64,000 nucleotides of DNA from assembly GCF_000633515.1 (NCBI RefSeq), contig NZ_AYMP01000023.1:155182-219181 (forward strand). Direction: 5' to 3'. This document shows, piece after piece, positions 27,949-37,080 of this stretch. A model generated the notes under the pieces. The model had not been told where the DNA came from. It worked only from the letters and a program-made list of their open reading frames with translations, and did not search any database. The stretch is from Morganella morganii H1r (lineage in GTDB: Bacteria; Pseudomonadota; Gammaproteobacteria; Enterobacterales; Enterobacteriaceae). Both the position numbers and the translations under genes were made by a program. Position 1 is the first letter of the stretch. Each line of letters starts with the position of its first letter.

Positions 27949-28491
27949 ATGACGACTGAAAAATCGGTAAGCAGGCTTATCGCCGGCGCTTATCACTCAA
28001 CCTACCATCAGCTTGTCCGCTTCTTCCATAAGCGGCTGGGCAACAGTCAGGATGCTCGGGATTTGTCGCAGGATGTGTTTGCCCGCTGGCTCAAAGGCGG
28101 CAACGAGACATCTGTGCAGGAAACCCGCGCGTTCCTGTTTAAGATCGCCAATAATGTGCTGACCGATCACTGGCGCCACAGCCGGCGGAAGGGACGTGAC
28201 CGTGTCAGTGAGTGGGATGATTCACCGGCGGCGGACGTGGCACAGGAGGAAGCCGATCCTCAGGTACAGCTCGAACACCGGCAGCGCCTGGACAGGCTGT
28301 ATCACGTGCTGAATGCACTGCCGCCCCGTCAGCGGGAAGCCTTTGTGCTTTACCGGTTTGACGGACTTTCGCAAAGTGACATTGCAGAACGGATGGATAT
28401 TTCTGTCAGTATGGTGGAAAAGCATATCGCCCGTGCCCTGCTGCAATGTAAACGCGCCATGAATGCCGCAGAACAGAAGGACGGGGAATGA
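27949..28491 (+). CDS. ECF sigma factor of the FecI type
   Basis: An extracytoplasmic-function sigma factor of about 180 residues. Region 2 contains RFFHKRLGNSQDARDLSQDVFARWL, typical of FecI, and region 4 LPPRQREAFVLYRFDGLSQSDIAERMDISVSMVEKH. The start is unsure: TTG 27883 and ATGs at 27907, 27925 and 27949 are in frame and none has a good ribosome site; 27949 gives the usual length. Its stop overlaps the start of the FecR-like gene in an ATGA. It should direct transcription of the receptor operon when the anti-sigma partner is released. Confidence 0.88.
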   Translation: MTTEKSVSRLIAGAYHSTYHQLVRFFHKRLGNSQDARDLSQDVFARWLKGGNETSVQETRAFLFKIANNVLTDHWRHSRRKGRDRVSEWDDSPAADVAQEEADPQVQLEHRQRLDRLYHVLNALPPRQREAFVLYRFDGLSQSDIAERMDISVSMVEKHIARALLQCKRAMNAAEQKDGE

Positions 28492-29447
28492 CAGACCGGC
28501 GGGAGCAGGACGAACGGGAAGACGCCGCCGCATTATGGTTTACGCGCTGGCACAGCCAGAGCATGACGGCACAGCAGCAGCGGGAATTACAGACATGGCT
28601 GGCGGCCTGCCCGGAAAACCGGCAGGCGTTTGATGATATGGCGCTGCTGTGGCAGGAGATGTCGGCTCTGCCGCGCCCGGAAATCACGGAGACCGTACCC
28701 GTACGGGCTTTTCCGCTTCTGCGTCCGCTGCGCCATACCCTCGCCGGGCTGTTTATCCTGGTGATGCTGTTTCTGCCCTACAGTCAGTTACCCGCCCTGC
28801 TGATGGATAACCTGACACTCGCCACCGCCGCAGAGAGCAAATCCATGATCCTGCCGGACGGCAGCCGTATTTTTCTCAGCCGTGACAGCGAAGCGGATAT
28901 TGCCTATGAACAGACACACCGCCGCATCACTCTCGTGCGCGGTACCGCCTTTTTTCAGGTGAAATCCAACCCGTGGCGGCCGTTTGTTATCCGCGCGGAC
29001 GGCAGAGAGATAACCGTTGTCGGCACGGAATTTGATGTCAGCCGCCGGGGAACGGAAGTGGCGGTCTCGGTGGCAAACGGGATTGTCGCCCTGCGGGATG
29101 CGCCGGATGAAAAACCGGTGTATCTGCGTGCCGGGGATAAAGCCGTCAGCCCGGCGCCGGGAGCGGCTCTGCTGCTCAGCCACATCCCGCCGGAACAGGC
29201 CGGGGAGTGGCGCAACGGACAAATCACCCTCACCGATACACCGCTGCGTGATGTTATTACCCGCCTCGCACCATACGGCAACCGCCCCGTCTCACTTGCC
29301 GCCAATGCGGCGGATCTGACCGTCTCCGGCCGGGTCACCCTTTCCGAAACCGATGCCTTTTTCACCGCACTGCCGCTGCTGTTACCGGTTGAGGTCACAG
29401 AACTGCATGACGGCAGCCTGTTGATTGTGAAGAAAAATAAAAATTAA
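28488..29447 (+). CDS. FecR-like anti-sigma/sensor protein
   Basis: A 319-residue FecR-family regulator. Residues 1-80 form the cytoplasmic anti-sigma part with the conserved AAALWFTRWHSQSMT and ENRQAFDDMALLWQEM; a membrane helix follows at about 83-105 (LAGLFILVMLFLPYSQLPALL); then the periplasmic FecR domain (SKSMILPDGSRIFLSRDSEADI, ITLVRGTAFFQVK) and a C-terminal STN-like segment. It senses the ligand-loaded receptor and controls the sigma factor encoded just upstream, with which it overlaps by 4 bases. Confidence 0.9.
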   Translation: MTDRREQDEREDAAALWFTRWHSQSMTAQQQRELQTWLAACPENRQAFDDMALLWQEMSALPRPEITETVPVRAFPLLRPLRHTLAGLFILVMLFLPYSQLPALLMDNLTLATAAESKSMILPDGSRIFLSRDSEADIAYEQTHRRITLVRGTAFFQVKSNPWRPFVIRADGREITVVGTEFDVSRRGTEVAVSVANGIVALRDAPDEKPVYLRAGDKAVSPAPGAALLLSHIPPEQAGEWRNGQITLTDTPLRDVITRLAPYGNRPVSLAANAADLTVSGRVTLSETDAFFTALPLLLPVEVTELHDGSLLIVKKNKN

Positions 29448-29515
29448 TGAAAAAAAGAATAATTATCAGGTGAGGATAGTTCTCATTTCCGCGTCTTCTG
29501 ATACAGGGGATAACT

Positions 29516-32287
29516 ATGACACTTCCGGAAATGATAAAAATGACAATAAAACCATCACCATTCAGCATCAGGGCGGTCAGTTCAGCCATTGTGCTGGCAT
29601 TCGGGCTGACAGCGCTACCGGCAGGGGCCGCGGATCTCACTCTTGATCTGCCGGAACAGGCACTGAGCCGTTCGCTGAACACCATCGCACAGCAGGGACA
29701 AATCCAGTTACTGTATGATGCCGGACAACTCGGCGCACTGCGGGCACCGGCTCTGCACGGCAGCTATTCCGCGCAGACCGCCATTCAGACCCTGCTGGCA
29801 GGCTCCGGCCTGACACTGGTACAGCAGGGCAGCAGCTATGTTATCCGTCCGCTGAGCACTGAAGCGGAAACCATTTTAATCCCGGAAACCCGGGTTCAGG
29901 GTGAACTGGCTTACCATCCGGCCACCGATGTCATGTCGGCCCCGCAATACATTACCGCAGAGGAGATCCGCCAGCGCAATACCGGTGACGGCAACGTCAC
30001 GGAACTGCTGCGTACCAACCCTGCCGTACAGTTTGCCGGTAATGACAGTTCGTCCCTCAACCAGGGCGAAATCAAACCGTCGCGGATTTCCATTCACGGC
30101 GCATCCAGTTTCCAGAACGCCTATAAACTCGACGGCATCAGCTTTAACAACGATTTCGACCCGGCAAAAGATACCCTGGGAGAAACCTCCACCCGTCTGG
30201 ACAGCGGCGACCAGGGCATGTATATCGACAGCCGTCTGATCGACAGCGTGACGGTTTACGATAACAACATCCCGGTGGAATTCGGCGGCTTTACCGGCGG
30301 CAGTGTGGATGTCACCAGCCGCCGCTGGAACGGCGAAAACAGCGGTCATATGTATTACCGCACCACCCGCTCCGCCTGGAATCATCTGTTTGAGGATTCT
30401 TCACAGCCGATCGACTCATCCAAAAATGATATCAGCCACCCGGCCCGTTTCCAGAATGAATATAACAAACACGATTTCGGCGGCTGGTTTGAAGTCGGTG
30501 TAACCGAAAACAGCGGCCTGACGGTATCTGCCTCCCGCCGTACCTCCACCATTCCGGCCAATACCTCAGTACTGATGGCGGTGATGGAAGGTGAAGAACT
30601 GGTCGGTTATGAGTTTGATAAGCGCAAACGCAACCAGAAACGTACCTCAGACAACCTGTTCGTGAAGTATGCAATGGATCTCTCGCCGGTCACCACGGCG
30701 GATATTTCCCTGAATTACTCCGATTACAAAGCACGTTTATTCGCCTCCAATATTGCCAACTCAGGTTATGACAATAACCACAAAGGATTAGGCGTAACCG
30801 GTGTTCTGAAGCACCAGACCAGCCTGGCTGATCTGGAATTCACCCTGGGTTATCAGAAACTGAAAGATAACCGCGTGAATGACGAGCAGCATTTTTATGA
30901 GCTGAAAGACAGGTTACCGGACGGTAAAACGATTATTAACACCAAAATGGGCGGACTGGGTGATCTGCGGACAGAGCAGGACAATGTCACCACCAAAGCC
31001 GTTGCCCGTTTCCTGCCGTCAGAAGGCTTCGGGATCACACACCGCCCGACACTCGGGATGGAATCCACCCATACCAAAGGCCGCTATATCCGCGATAAAT
31101 CGCATTATCACACCAGTGATGACAAAGCCACTTATGCGGATATGGGCATGGAGATGACCAATATCCACCGTTTCCTGCCGGGAACCGCCTCAGTCAGTTA
31201 TAACAACTACGCGCTGTTTGCCGATGACAATATTGAGATTGGCCGTCTGACACTGCGTCCGGGTATCCGCGTGGATCGGGATGATTTTGTTCAGCGCACC
31301 AATGTCGCACCACGCCTGGCCGCCACTTATGATCTGTTCGGCAATAAAGAAACGCTGCTGATCGCCGGTGCCAACCGTTATTACGGCCGCTCCATGCTGA
31401 CCTACGCCCTGTACGGTGCACAGAATGCCGGGCTGGAAAAATGCTATATGTGTAACTGGGGAGAAAACTGGATCCCGAGCAATGATTTTGAAGGTCTGGA
31501 TTCACTGAAAACGCCGTATAACGATGAAATTTCCCTCGGCCTGCAACAGGAAATTCTCAGCACAACGTGGCGTCTGACCTATGTCCACCGTGAAGGTTAC
31601 GATGAAGTCCGCAGCCGCACCAAATATACCAACCTGACCGGCCCGGACAAATACTCCGACAAAGGCAACATCCGCACCTTTGATAATGCCGGACGCAGCA
31701 AACATGACTCCGTCACCCTGGCCGTCAGTAACAGTCAGCCGTGGGAATGGGGGCAGGCAAGCCATGTCTTTACCTCCTCAATCGTCTGGCAGGATACCAA
31801 AACCAACTTCCCGTCTGACCAGGGCTATGCCTTCTTTGAGCCGGGCACTGCCATTAACTCCGACAAAGTAATGTACGGCGGCAAAGTAATCGACGTCAGT
31901 GATCTGCCTGCCAGTAACTTTAACTCGCCGCTGAAGCTGAACGTCGAGCTGACCAGTGACTGGGATAATTACAATATTTCCTGGTACAACCGCCTGCAAT
32001 GGTGGGGGGCACGTAATCAGGCTGTCCGTCATGACAACGAAGTGGTCCGTGATCCGCAGTACGGCGAGTTACGTGTCTATCAGAAAGAACATTTCGCATC
32101 CAAATTCACCTGGGATACCCGCGTGAACTGGAAACCGGAATTTGCTTACGGCGCGTCTGTCTCGCTGGAAGTAAATAACGTCCTGAATAACAAAAATGTC
32201 GCGGATACCTTTATCTATGCCGGTAACAAGGTGATTGCCTATGATCCGGGCCGTCAGTTCTGGTTACAGCTGAATTACGATTTTTAA
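29516..32287 (+). CDS. TonB-dependent receptor with signalling domain (FusA/YddB type)
   Basis: A 923-residue outer-membrane receptor. After a signal peptide (SSAIVLAFGLTALPAGAA) comes an STN domain (about 38-100, LDLPEQALSRSLNTIAQQ), which contacts FecR-type proteins. The plug (about 125-260) includes SAPQYITAEEIRQRNTGDG and RISIHGASSFQNAYKLDGIS; the rest is a 22-strand barrel ending in the aromatic NYDF. A Cys643-x-x-Cys646 pair lies in a predicted surface loop. AGGGG lies 7 bases before the ATG at 29516. With the following ABC transporter and M16 protease it matches the yddA-yddB-pqqL/Fus gene set, so a small iron protein is a likely ligand. Confidence 0.88.
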   Translation: MTLPEMIKMTIKPSPFSIRAVSSAIVLAFGLTALPAGAADLTLDLPEQALSRSLNTIAQQGQIQLLYDAGQLGALRAPALHGSYSAQTAIQTLLAGSGLTLVQQGSSYVIRPLSTEAETILIPETRVQGELAYHPATDVMSAPQYITAEEIRQRNTGDGNVTELLRTNPAVQFAGNDSSSLNQGEIKPSRISIHGASSFQNAYKLDGISFNNDFDPAKDTLGETSTRLDSGDQGMYIDSRLIDSVTVYDNNIPVEFGGFTGGSVDVTSRRWNGENSGHMYYRTTRSAWNHLFEDSSQPIDSSKNDISHPARFQNEYNKHDFGGWFEVGVTENSGLTVSASRRTSTIPANTSVLMAVMEGEELVGYEFDKRKRNQKRTSDNLFVKYAMDLSPVTTADISLNYSDYKARLFASNIANSGYDNNHKGLGVTGVLKHQTSLADLEFTLGYQKLKDNRVNDEQHFYELKDRLPDGKTIINTKMGGLGDLRTEQDNVTTKAVARFLPSEGFGITHRPTLGMESTHTKGRYIRDKSHYHTSDDKATYADMGMEMTNIHRFLPGTASVSYNNYALFADDNIEIGRLTLRPGIRVDRDDFVQRTNVAPRLAATYDLFGNKETLLIAGANRYYGRSMLTYALYGAQNAGLEKCYMCNWGENWIPSNDFEGLDSLKTPYNDEISLGLQQEILSTTWRLTYVHREGYDEVRSRTKYTNLTGPDKYSDKGNIRTFDNAGRSKHDSVTLAVSNSQPWEWGQASHVFTSSIVWQDTKTNFPSDQGYAFFEPGTAINSDKVMYGGKVIDVSDLPASNFNSPLKLNVELTSDWDNYNISWYNRLQWWGARNQAVRHDNEVVRDPQYGELRVYQKEHFASKFTWDTRVNWKPEFAYGASVSLEVNNVLNNKNVADTFIYAGNKVIAYDPGRQFWLQLNYDF

Positions 32288-32329
32288 TCTGAGCATGTGA
32301 GCAATGTCTCTTAACGTTATGAATAATCA

Positions 32330-34030
32330 ATGAAAACGATAAAACAATTTTTCTGGCTGGTGAAGCCGTTCTGGGGGCGGCGCGCCGCCCTGTTTTGCTG
32401 GTTCTTACTGTTGTTGTCTCTCGGGCTGACACTCTCCTCCGTCTGGTTCAATATCCGCATGAACCAGTGGAACGGGGATTTTTATAATGCACTGCAAAAG
32501 CTGGACGGCGCGGCACTGTATCAGCTGATCAAATTTTTCGTCGTGCTGGTCAGCGGGCTGATTCTGGTGGTGGTACTCGGTACCTGGTTCCGGCAGAAAC
32601 TGGCTATCCGCTGGCGGGAGGGGATGACAGAACAGATCCTCAGCCGCTGGCTGTCGCCGCAGAGCCGCCATTACCTGCTGCGCCTGGCCGCCAGCGAGCC
32701 GGATAACCCGGATCAGCGGATTGCCGAGGATGTCCGTCTGCTGGTGGAATCCACCCTCAGTCTGCTGATCACTTTCCTGCATTCGCTGCTGACCCTGGTT
32801 TCCTTTGCCGCCATCCTCTGGCAGCTTTCCGGCAGTATTATGCTCTCTGCCGCCGGTACTGACTGGCGCATCGACGGCTATATGTTCTGGGCCTGTATCG
32901 CCTACACCCTCGTGGGTATCGCGCTGACACAGCTCATCGGCGGGCCGCTGCGTAAACTGAATATGGAAAAACAGCAGCGTGAGGCGGATTACCGTGCGGC
33001 ACTGATCACCCGCAGACAGCACGGTGATGCCATTGCCGGGCAGCGGGGGGAGTTGCAGGATAAACAGCAATTGCTGGCCCGATTTGCCCGGGTGGCGGCC
33101 AACTGGAATCAGCTGATCCGCTGCGAGCGGAATTTATCCTTTTATACCGTGGGTTATCAGCAGGTGACCGCGCTGGCACCGATCCTGTTCGCCCTGCCGA
33201 AATTCCTCGCCGGTGAACTGATGCTGGGCGGATTAATGCAACTGCGTCAGGCCTTTAGCAGTGTCGCGACGTCACTTGGCTGGTTTATTTTTGCCTATAA
33301 AGAGATTGCCGCCTGGCAGGCGACGGTAACCCGTCTGTACCATTTCGTCCGCCTGCTGGAAAATGACGCGGTGTCTGATGTCACCGAAACCCGCCAGTCC
33401 GCAGTGCGCCTGGATGTTTGCGCCGATATTTTGCTGCCGGATAACCGTCCGCTGCTGGAGGGTTTTTCACTCTCTCTGCACGCCGGGGAATTTGCCATTA
33501 TCAGCGGCCGCTCCGGGCTGGGGAAATCGACCCTGCTGCGCGCACTCAGCGGCCACTGGCCTTATTACCGGGGCAATATCAGCCGTGAACAGGATGTGAT
33601 GTGGGTGCCGCAATCACTTTATCTGCCATCCGGAACACTGAAATCCCTGCTCGCCTATCCGCATACCGCCGCACAGTTCACGCCGGAAGCTTACCGCGAG
33701 GTGCTGGACGCCACCGGGCTTACCGCACTGATACCACAGCTGGATACCGATGCCGACTGGCGTCAGCGCCTGTCCGGTGGTGAACAGCAGCGGTTGCTGA
33801 TCGCCCGTCTGCTGCTCAGTCAGCCGAAGCTGATGCTGCTCGATGAAATTACCTCCGCACTGGATGATGACAATGCGGTCTGTATGATCCGTCTGCTCCG
33901 CCAGCGTCTGCCGGACAGCACGCTTCTGCTGGTCAGCCACCAGCGTTTTCTTCAGCAGGAGGCAGATCGCGTGATCGCCCTGTCCGCTCCTGCCGCCACC
34001 TGCACATCAGGAGTCCGATATGCATTATAA
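32330..34030 (+). CDS. ABC transporter, YddA/SbmA type with fused ATPase (FusD-like)
   Basis: A 566-residue transporter with an SbmA/BacA-like membrane half and a C-terminal ATPase, the architecture of YddA. The membrane part has the family motif NIRMNQWNGDFYNALQ (about 39-55) and TWFRQKLAIRWREGMTE. The ATPase has Walker A SGRSGLGKST (about 390), signature LSGGEQQRLLIARLL and Walker B LMLLDEITSALD. In the Fus system the equivalent FusD is thought to move peptides or cofactor fragments across the inner membrane. The end overlaps the protease start by 11 bases. Confidence 0.87.
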   Translation: MKTIKQFFWLVKPFWGRRAALFCWFLLLLSLGLTLSSVWFNIRMNQWNGDFYNALQKLDGAALYQLIKFFVVLVSGLILVVVLGTWFRQKLAIRWREGMTEQILSRWLSPQSRHYLLRLAASEPDNPDQRIAEDVRLLVESTLSLLITFLHSLLTLVSFAAILWQLSGSIMLSAAGTDWRIDGYMFWACIAYTLVGIALTQLIGGPLRKLNMEKQQREADYRAALITRRQHGDAIAGQRGELQDKQQLLARFARVAANWNQLIRCERNLSFYTVGYQQVTALAPILFALPKFLAGELMLGGLMQLRQAFSSVATSLGWFIFAYKEIAAWQATVTRLYHFVRLLENDAVSDVTETRQSAVRLDVCADILLPDNRPLLEGFSLSLHAGEFAIISGRSGLGKSTLLRALSGHWPYYRGNISREQDVMWVPQSLYLPSGTLKSLLAYPHTAAQFTPEAYREVLDATGLTALIPQLDTDADWRQRLSGGEQQRLLIARLLLSQPKLMLLDEITSALDDDNAVCMIRLLRQRLPDSTLLLVSHQRFLQQEADRVIALSAPAATCTSGVRYAL

Positions 34031-36806
34031 ACTGACCTTTGCCGGTGTGGTGCTGATCCTCACCGGCTGTACCGCTGTCAGCACAAGCGGCACAGATAAT
34101 CGTCCGCTGCCGCAGCGCAGTGATTTACAGCACATCCGCCTGGCAAACGGCATGAATGTGTATCTTCTGTCACGCCCGCAGCCCGGCGCAGAGCTGCGCC
34201 TGCTGGTGGAAAGCGGTTCACTGCAGGAAACAGAAGAGCAGCGCGGCCTGGCGCATTTCACCGAACATATGGCCTTTAAAGGCACCACGCATTTCCCGGA
34301 CACACAGAGTTTCAAACAACTGGAAAAACAGGGGCTGAATCTCGGCAGCCATGTCAATGCCGCCACCAGCCTCAATTCCACTGTCTATAAACTGTCACTG
34401 CCGCAGGCCACCCCGGAACAGATCCGGACCGGTTTACAGGTGCTCGCCGACTGGGCACAGGGCATGACCTTTGACCCTGTTGCGTTTGATAAAGAACGCT
34501 CCGTGATTATTGAGGAGTGGCGGCTGCGCCAGGGCATCGGTTTCCGTATCAATAATGCCCTTGAGCAGCTGCGCTATGCGGGCAGTCTCTATGCGGAACG
34601 TGACCCGATCGGGTTATTGGATGTGATCCGCCATGCGCCGGTCAGCACAGCAAAAGACTATTATCAGACCTGGTATCAGCCGCAGCGGATGAGTCTGGTG
34701 GTTATCGGGCAGTTTAACCGCCACGATGTCAGCAATCTGGCGGAAGCGTATTTTAATCAGCCTGCCAAAAAAGACGCCGCACAGGATGATCCTGCCCGTC
34801 AGCGTTTTGCCCCGCAGCCGGGACTGCTGGTAAAACCTGTTTTCGATAAAGAGCAGGGACAGCGCATTATGCAGTTCGCGCTGCAGAGAGATATCCGTGC
34901 CCCGCTCAACACCCGTGACGGACAGTATGACGACCTGCTGGATAATCTCTGGGTGACAATTCTCAATCAGCGCCTGACTGCACTGGTGGATAACGGGCAA
35001 CTGCCTGCCGCCAGTATCAACCCGCAGGGAGCTATGCTGGACAGCCGCCGTCTTCAGCAACTGATGATAGTGCATCCTCAGGGTGGCGATTATCTCGGCA
35101 GCATCACCCTGTTGTGGACAGAGATTCAGCGCCTGGCGACACAGCCCGTCACACAGGCAGAGCTGGACGATGCCCGGCAGAGTCTGCTGGCGAAACTCAG
35201 TCAGCAGGCTGCCGGGGAATCCCGCTACGGCAATGATTATCTCGCCGATACCATCACCACCGCACTGGAATACCGGATGCCGGTTCAGGACAAACGCCAG
35301 CAGCTCACCACGGCATGGGAACTGCTTAAACCGGTCACGCCGGATACACTGAAAACCCATGTGAACGGATTCCTGAATCAGGCCTCACCACGGCTGGCCC
35401 TGCTCGGGCCGGACAGCGAACAGACCCGTTTTGATGAAAAAGCGTTCACTGACCGCTGGCAGCAGATCCGGCAGTCCGATCCCGGGCCGTTTTCCCTGAC
35501 CGTGCGGCAGGTTGCGCTGAATGTTACCCCGGCAGCAGCCGGTACTATTGTTCAGGAGCAGCCATTGCCGCTGCCGTCCACTGAATCGTGGCAATTATCC
35601 AACGGTTTGCGGGTGATTGTGCATCAGGATAAAAGCCTGAAAGATAATATTCAGGTCAATCTGCGCATTCCGGGCGGTCGTTCACTGGAGCCTGCCGGAC
35701 AGGAAGGACTGACCGACTGGGCACTGAAACTGCCGGAAAGCAGCGGCTACGGTGAGCTGAGCGCCCGTGAGCTGGCCTTATTCAGTAAACAGCACAGTCT
35801 CAGCCTGCGCCCGTACAGCGAACTGCTGAACCACGGATTCCGGGGTGAAGCACCGCCGGAAGAACTGGACACCCTGCTGAAACTGCTGCATCTGAAGATC
35901 ACACAGCCACAGTTCAGCGGCGAAAAATTACTCCGCAATCAGCAGCTGACGCTGGAAAGCCTGAACAGCACCCCGGTGGAGCGCCGCTTCCTGGATGCCA
36001 TTAACCGCGAAAGCCATACTCACGGCGAACGTCTGGTAATAAATGAAAACGGCGGCTGGCGTCAGTTTACTGCCGCGCAGTTACAGCAAAATCACCGTCT
36101 CCTGGTCAGCCCGGTACAGGATATGACACTGGTGATCAGTGGTGCGGCAGATAAAAAACAGATAAAACAGGCAGTTGAGAAGTGGATCGCCACCCTTCCT
36201 GCTTCCGGGCAGCGCCTGCAGTGGCGGGATCCGGCTATCGCACCCAAAATGCAATCCTTCAGCCGGACTTACCCGATAGCCAGCTCTGATAAAACCATGG
36301 TGAGTATTCAGTATGCCGCCCCGGCACAGTGGTCACAGAAAGAAAGCCTGACACTGCAACTGGCCGACAGCATCATCAGCAAACAGTTACGCGGTGCATT
36401 ACGGGAACAGGCGGGCGGTATTTATGCTCTGAGTTTCTCCTCTATGCTGGCAAAACTGCCGTCACCGTATTACAGCGCCCGGCTGAATTTCACCACCGAT
36501 CCTCAGCGCGCCGCAGAGATGACGGCACTGAGCCGGAATGTGCTGAAAACCCTGAAAACAGACGGTATCAGTGATAATGCCCTGAATGAAGCCAGAGCCA
36601 ACTGGTTACTGGAAAAACAGCAGGTTTACCAGAGTGCCGCGTTCTGGACAGAATCACTGGCTCAGATTGCCGGGGACGATAATGAATTTACCCGGATAAC
36701 CGCAGAAGAGGCGTTAATTAATCAGATTACCGCAGAGGATATAAACCGGGCATTATCCCGCTACAGCGGTGAGAATGAAAAATTATTTATGCTCACTCCG
36801 CCATAA
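34020..36806 (+). CDS. M16 zinc protease, PqqL/FusC-like, predicted lipoprotein
   Basis: A 928-residue M16 peptidase with two similar halves. The inverted zinc motif is HFTEH at residues 79-83 (His79, Glu82, His83), and the distal Glu of the ERSVIIEEWR segment (about 159-166) completes the site; the second half lacks the motif, as is usual. FusC cuts imported ferredoxin in the periplasm to release iron, and E. coli PqqL belongs to the same group. Here the N-terminus carries a lipobox, LTGC with Cys17, so the enzyme is probably anchored by lipid. Its ATG overlaps the ABC transporter end by 11 bases; a terminator follows. Confidence 0.9.
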   Translation: MHYKLTFAGVVLILTGCTAVSTSGTDNRPLPQRSDLQHIRLANGMNVYLLSRPQPGAELRLLVESGSLQETEEQRGLAHFTEHMAFKGTTHFPDTQSFKQLEKQGLNLGSHVNAATSLNSTVYKLSLPQATPEQIRTGLQVLADWAQGMTFDPVAFDKERSVIIEEWRLRQGIGFRINNALEQLRYAGSLYAERDPIGLLDVIRHAPVSTAKDYYQTWYQPQRMSLVVIGQFNRHDVSNLAEAYFNQPAKKDAAQDDPARQRFAPQPGLLVKPVFDKEQGQRIMQFALQRDIRAPLNTRDGQYDDLLDNLWVTILNQRLTALVDNGQLPAASINPQGAMLDSRRLQQLMIVHPQGGDYLGSITLLWTEIQRLATQPVTQAELDDARQSLLAKLSQQAAGESRYGNDYLADTITTALEYRMPVQDKRQQLTTAWELLKPVTPDTLKTHVNGFLNQASPRLALLGPDSEQTRFDEKAFTDRWQQIRQSDPGPFSLTVRQVALNVTPAAAGTIVQEQPLPLPSTESWQLSNGLRVIVHQDKSLKDNIQVNLRIPGGRSLEPAGQEGLTDWALKLPESSGYGELSARELALFSKQHSLSLRPYSELLNHGFRGEAPPEELDTLLKLLHLKITQPQFSGEKLLRNQQLTLESLNSTPVERRFLDAINRESHTHGERLVINENGGWRQFTAAQLQQNHRLLVSPVQDMTLVISGAADKKQIKQAVEKWIATLPASGQRLQWRDPAIAPKMQSFSRTYPIASSDKTMVSIQYAAPAQWSQKESLTLQLADSIISKQLRGALREQAGGIYALSFSSMLAKLPSPYYSARLNFTTDPQRAAEMTALSRNVLKTLKTDGISDNALNEARANWLLEKQQVYQSAAFWTESLAQIAGDDNEFTRITAEEALINQITAEDINRALSRYSGENEKLFMLTPP

Positions 36807-36810
36807 CAAA

Positions 36811-36842
36811 ATAAAGCCGTTTAACAGCGGCTTTATTTTTTA
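36811..36842 (+). terminator. Terminator after the M16 protease gene
   Basis: ATAAAGCCG (36811-36819) pairs with CGGCTTTAT (36828-36836) and is followed by a T run, ending the receptor-transporter-protease operon. Confidence 0.9.
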
Positions 36843-36929
36843 GCCGTCCAGAAAATAACGATCATTGTATTAACGGAGAGTGAAAATATATTTTGTGATA
36901 TATCTCCGTATTATCACCCGAATGAGGCA

Positions 36930-37080
36930 GAGATAAGGAGAAACACAGTTGTTATATTTTCTGCGGGTGCCTGATTCTGTCCGGATCAGGCTATATTTTC
37001 CCTGTTCCGGACAGAAGAAAGCCCCGGTTACGTTTTTCAACATAAACCGCTGCCGGAAAATAATACCGGCAGCGGTTTTT
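36930..37080 (+). ncRNA. Candidate structured RNA between protease gene and deoD
   Basis: The 290 bases between the protease terminator and deoD contain competing hairpins on the plus strand: GCCTGAT (36969-36975)/ATCAGGC (36985-36991) and CTGTCCGG (36977-36984)/CCGGACAG (37007-37014). They are followed by a strong hairpin at 37044-37078 with five T. An AAGGAG at about 36936 precedes a TTG-started frame of 71 codons that runs into deoD antisense and has no protein-like character. A small RNA or an attenuator is possible; the last hairpin also serves deoD in the other direction. Confidence 0.3.
37044..37080. terminator. Bidirectional terminator at the end of deoD
   Basis: AAACCGCTGCCGG (37044-37056) and CCGGCAGCGGTTT (37066-37078) are perfect 13-base arms. 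Five T follow on the plus strand and three on the minus strand, where deoD ends 18 bases before. Confidence 0.85.
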
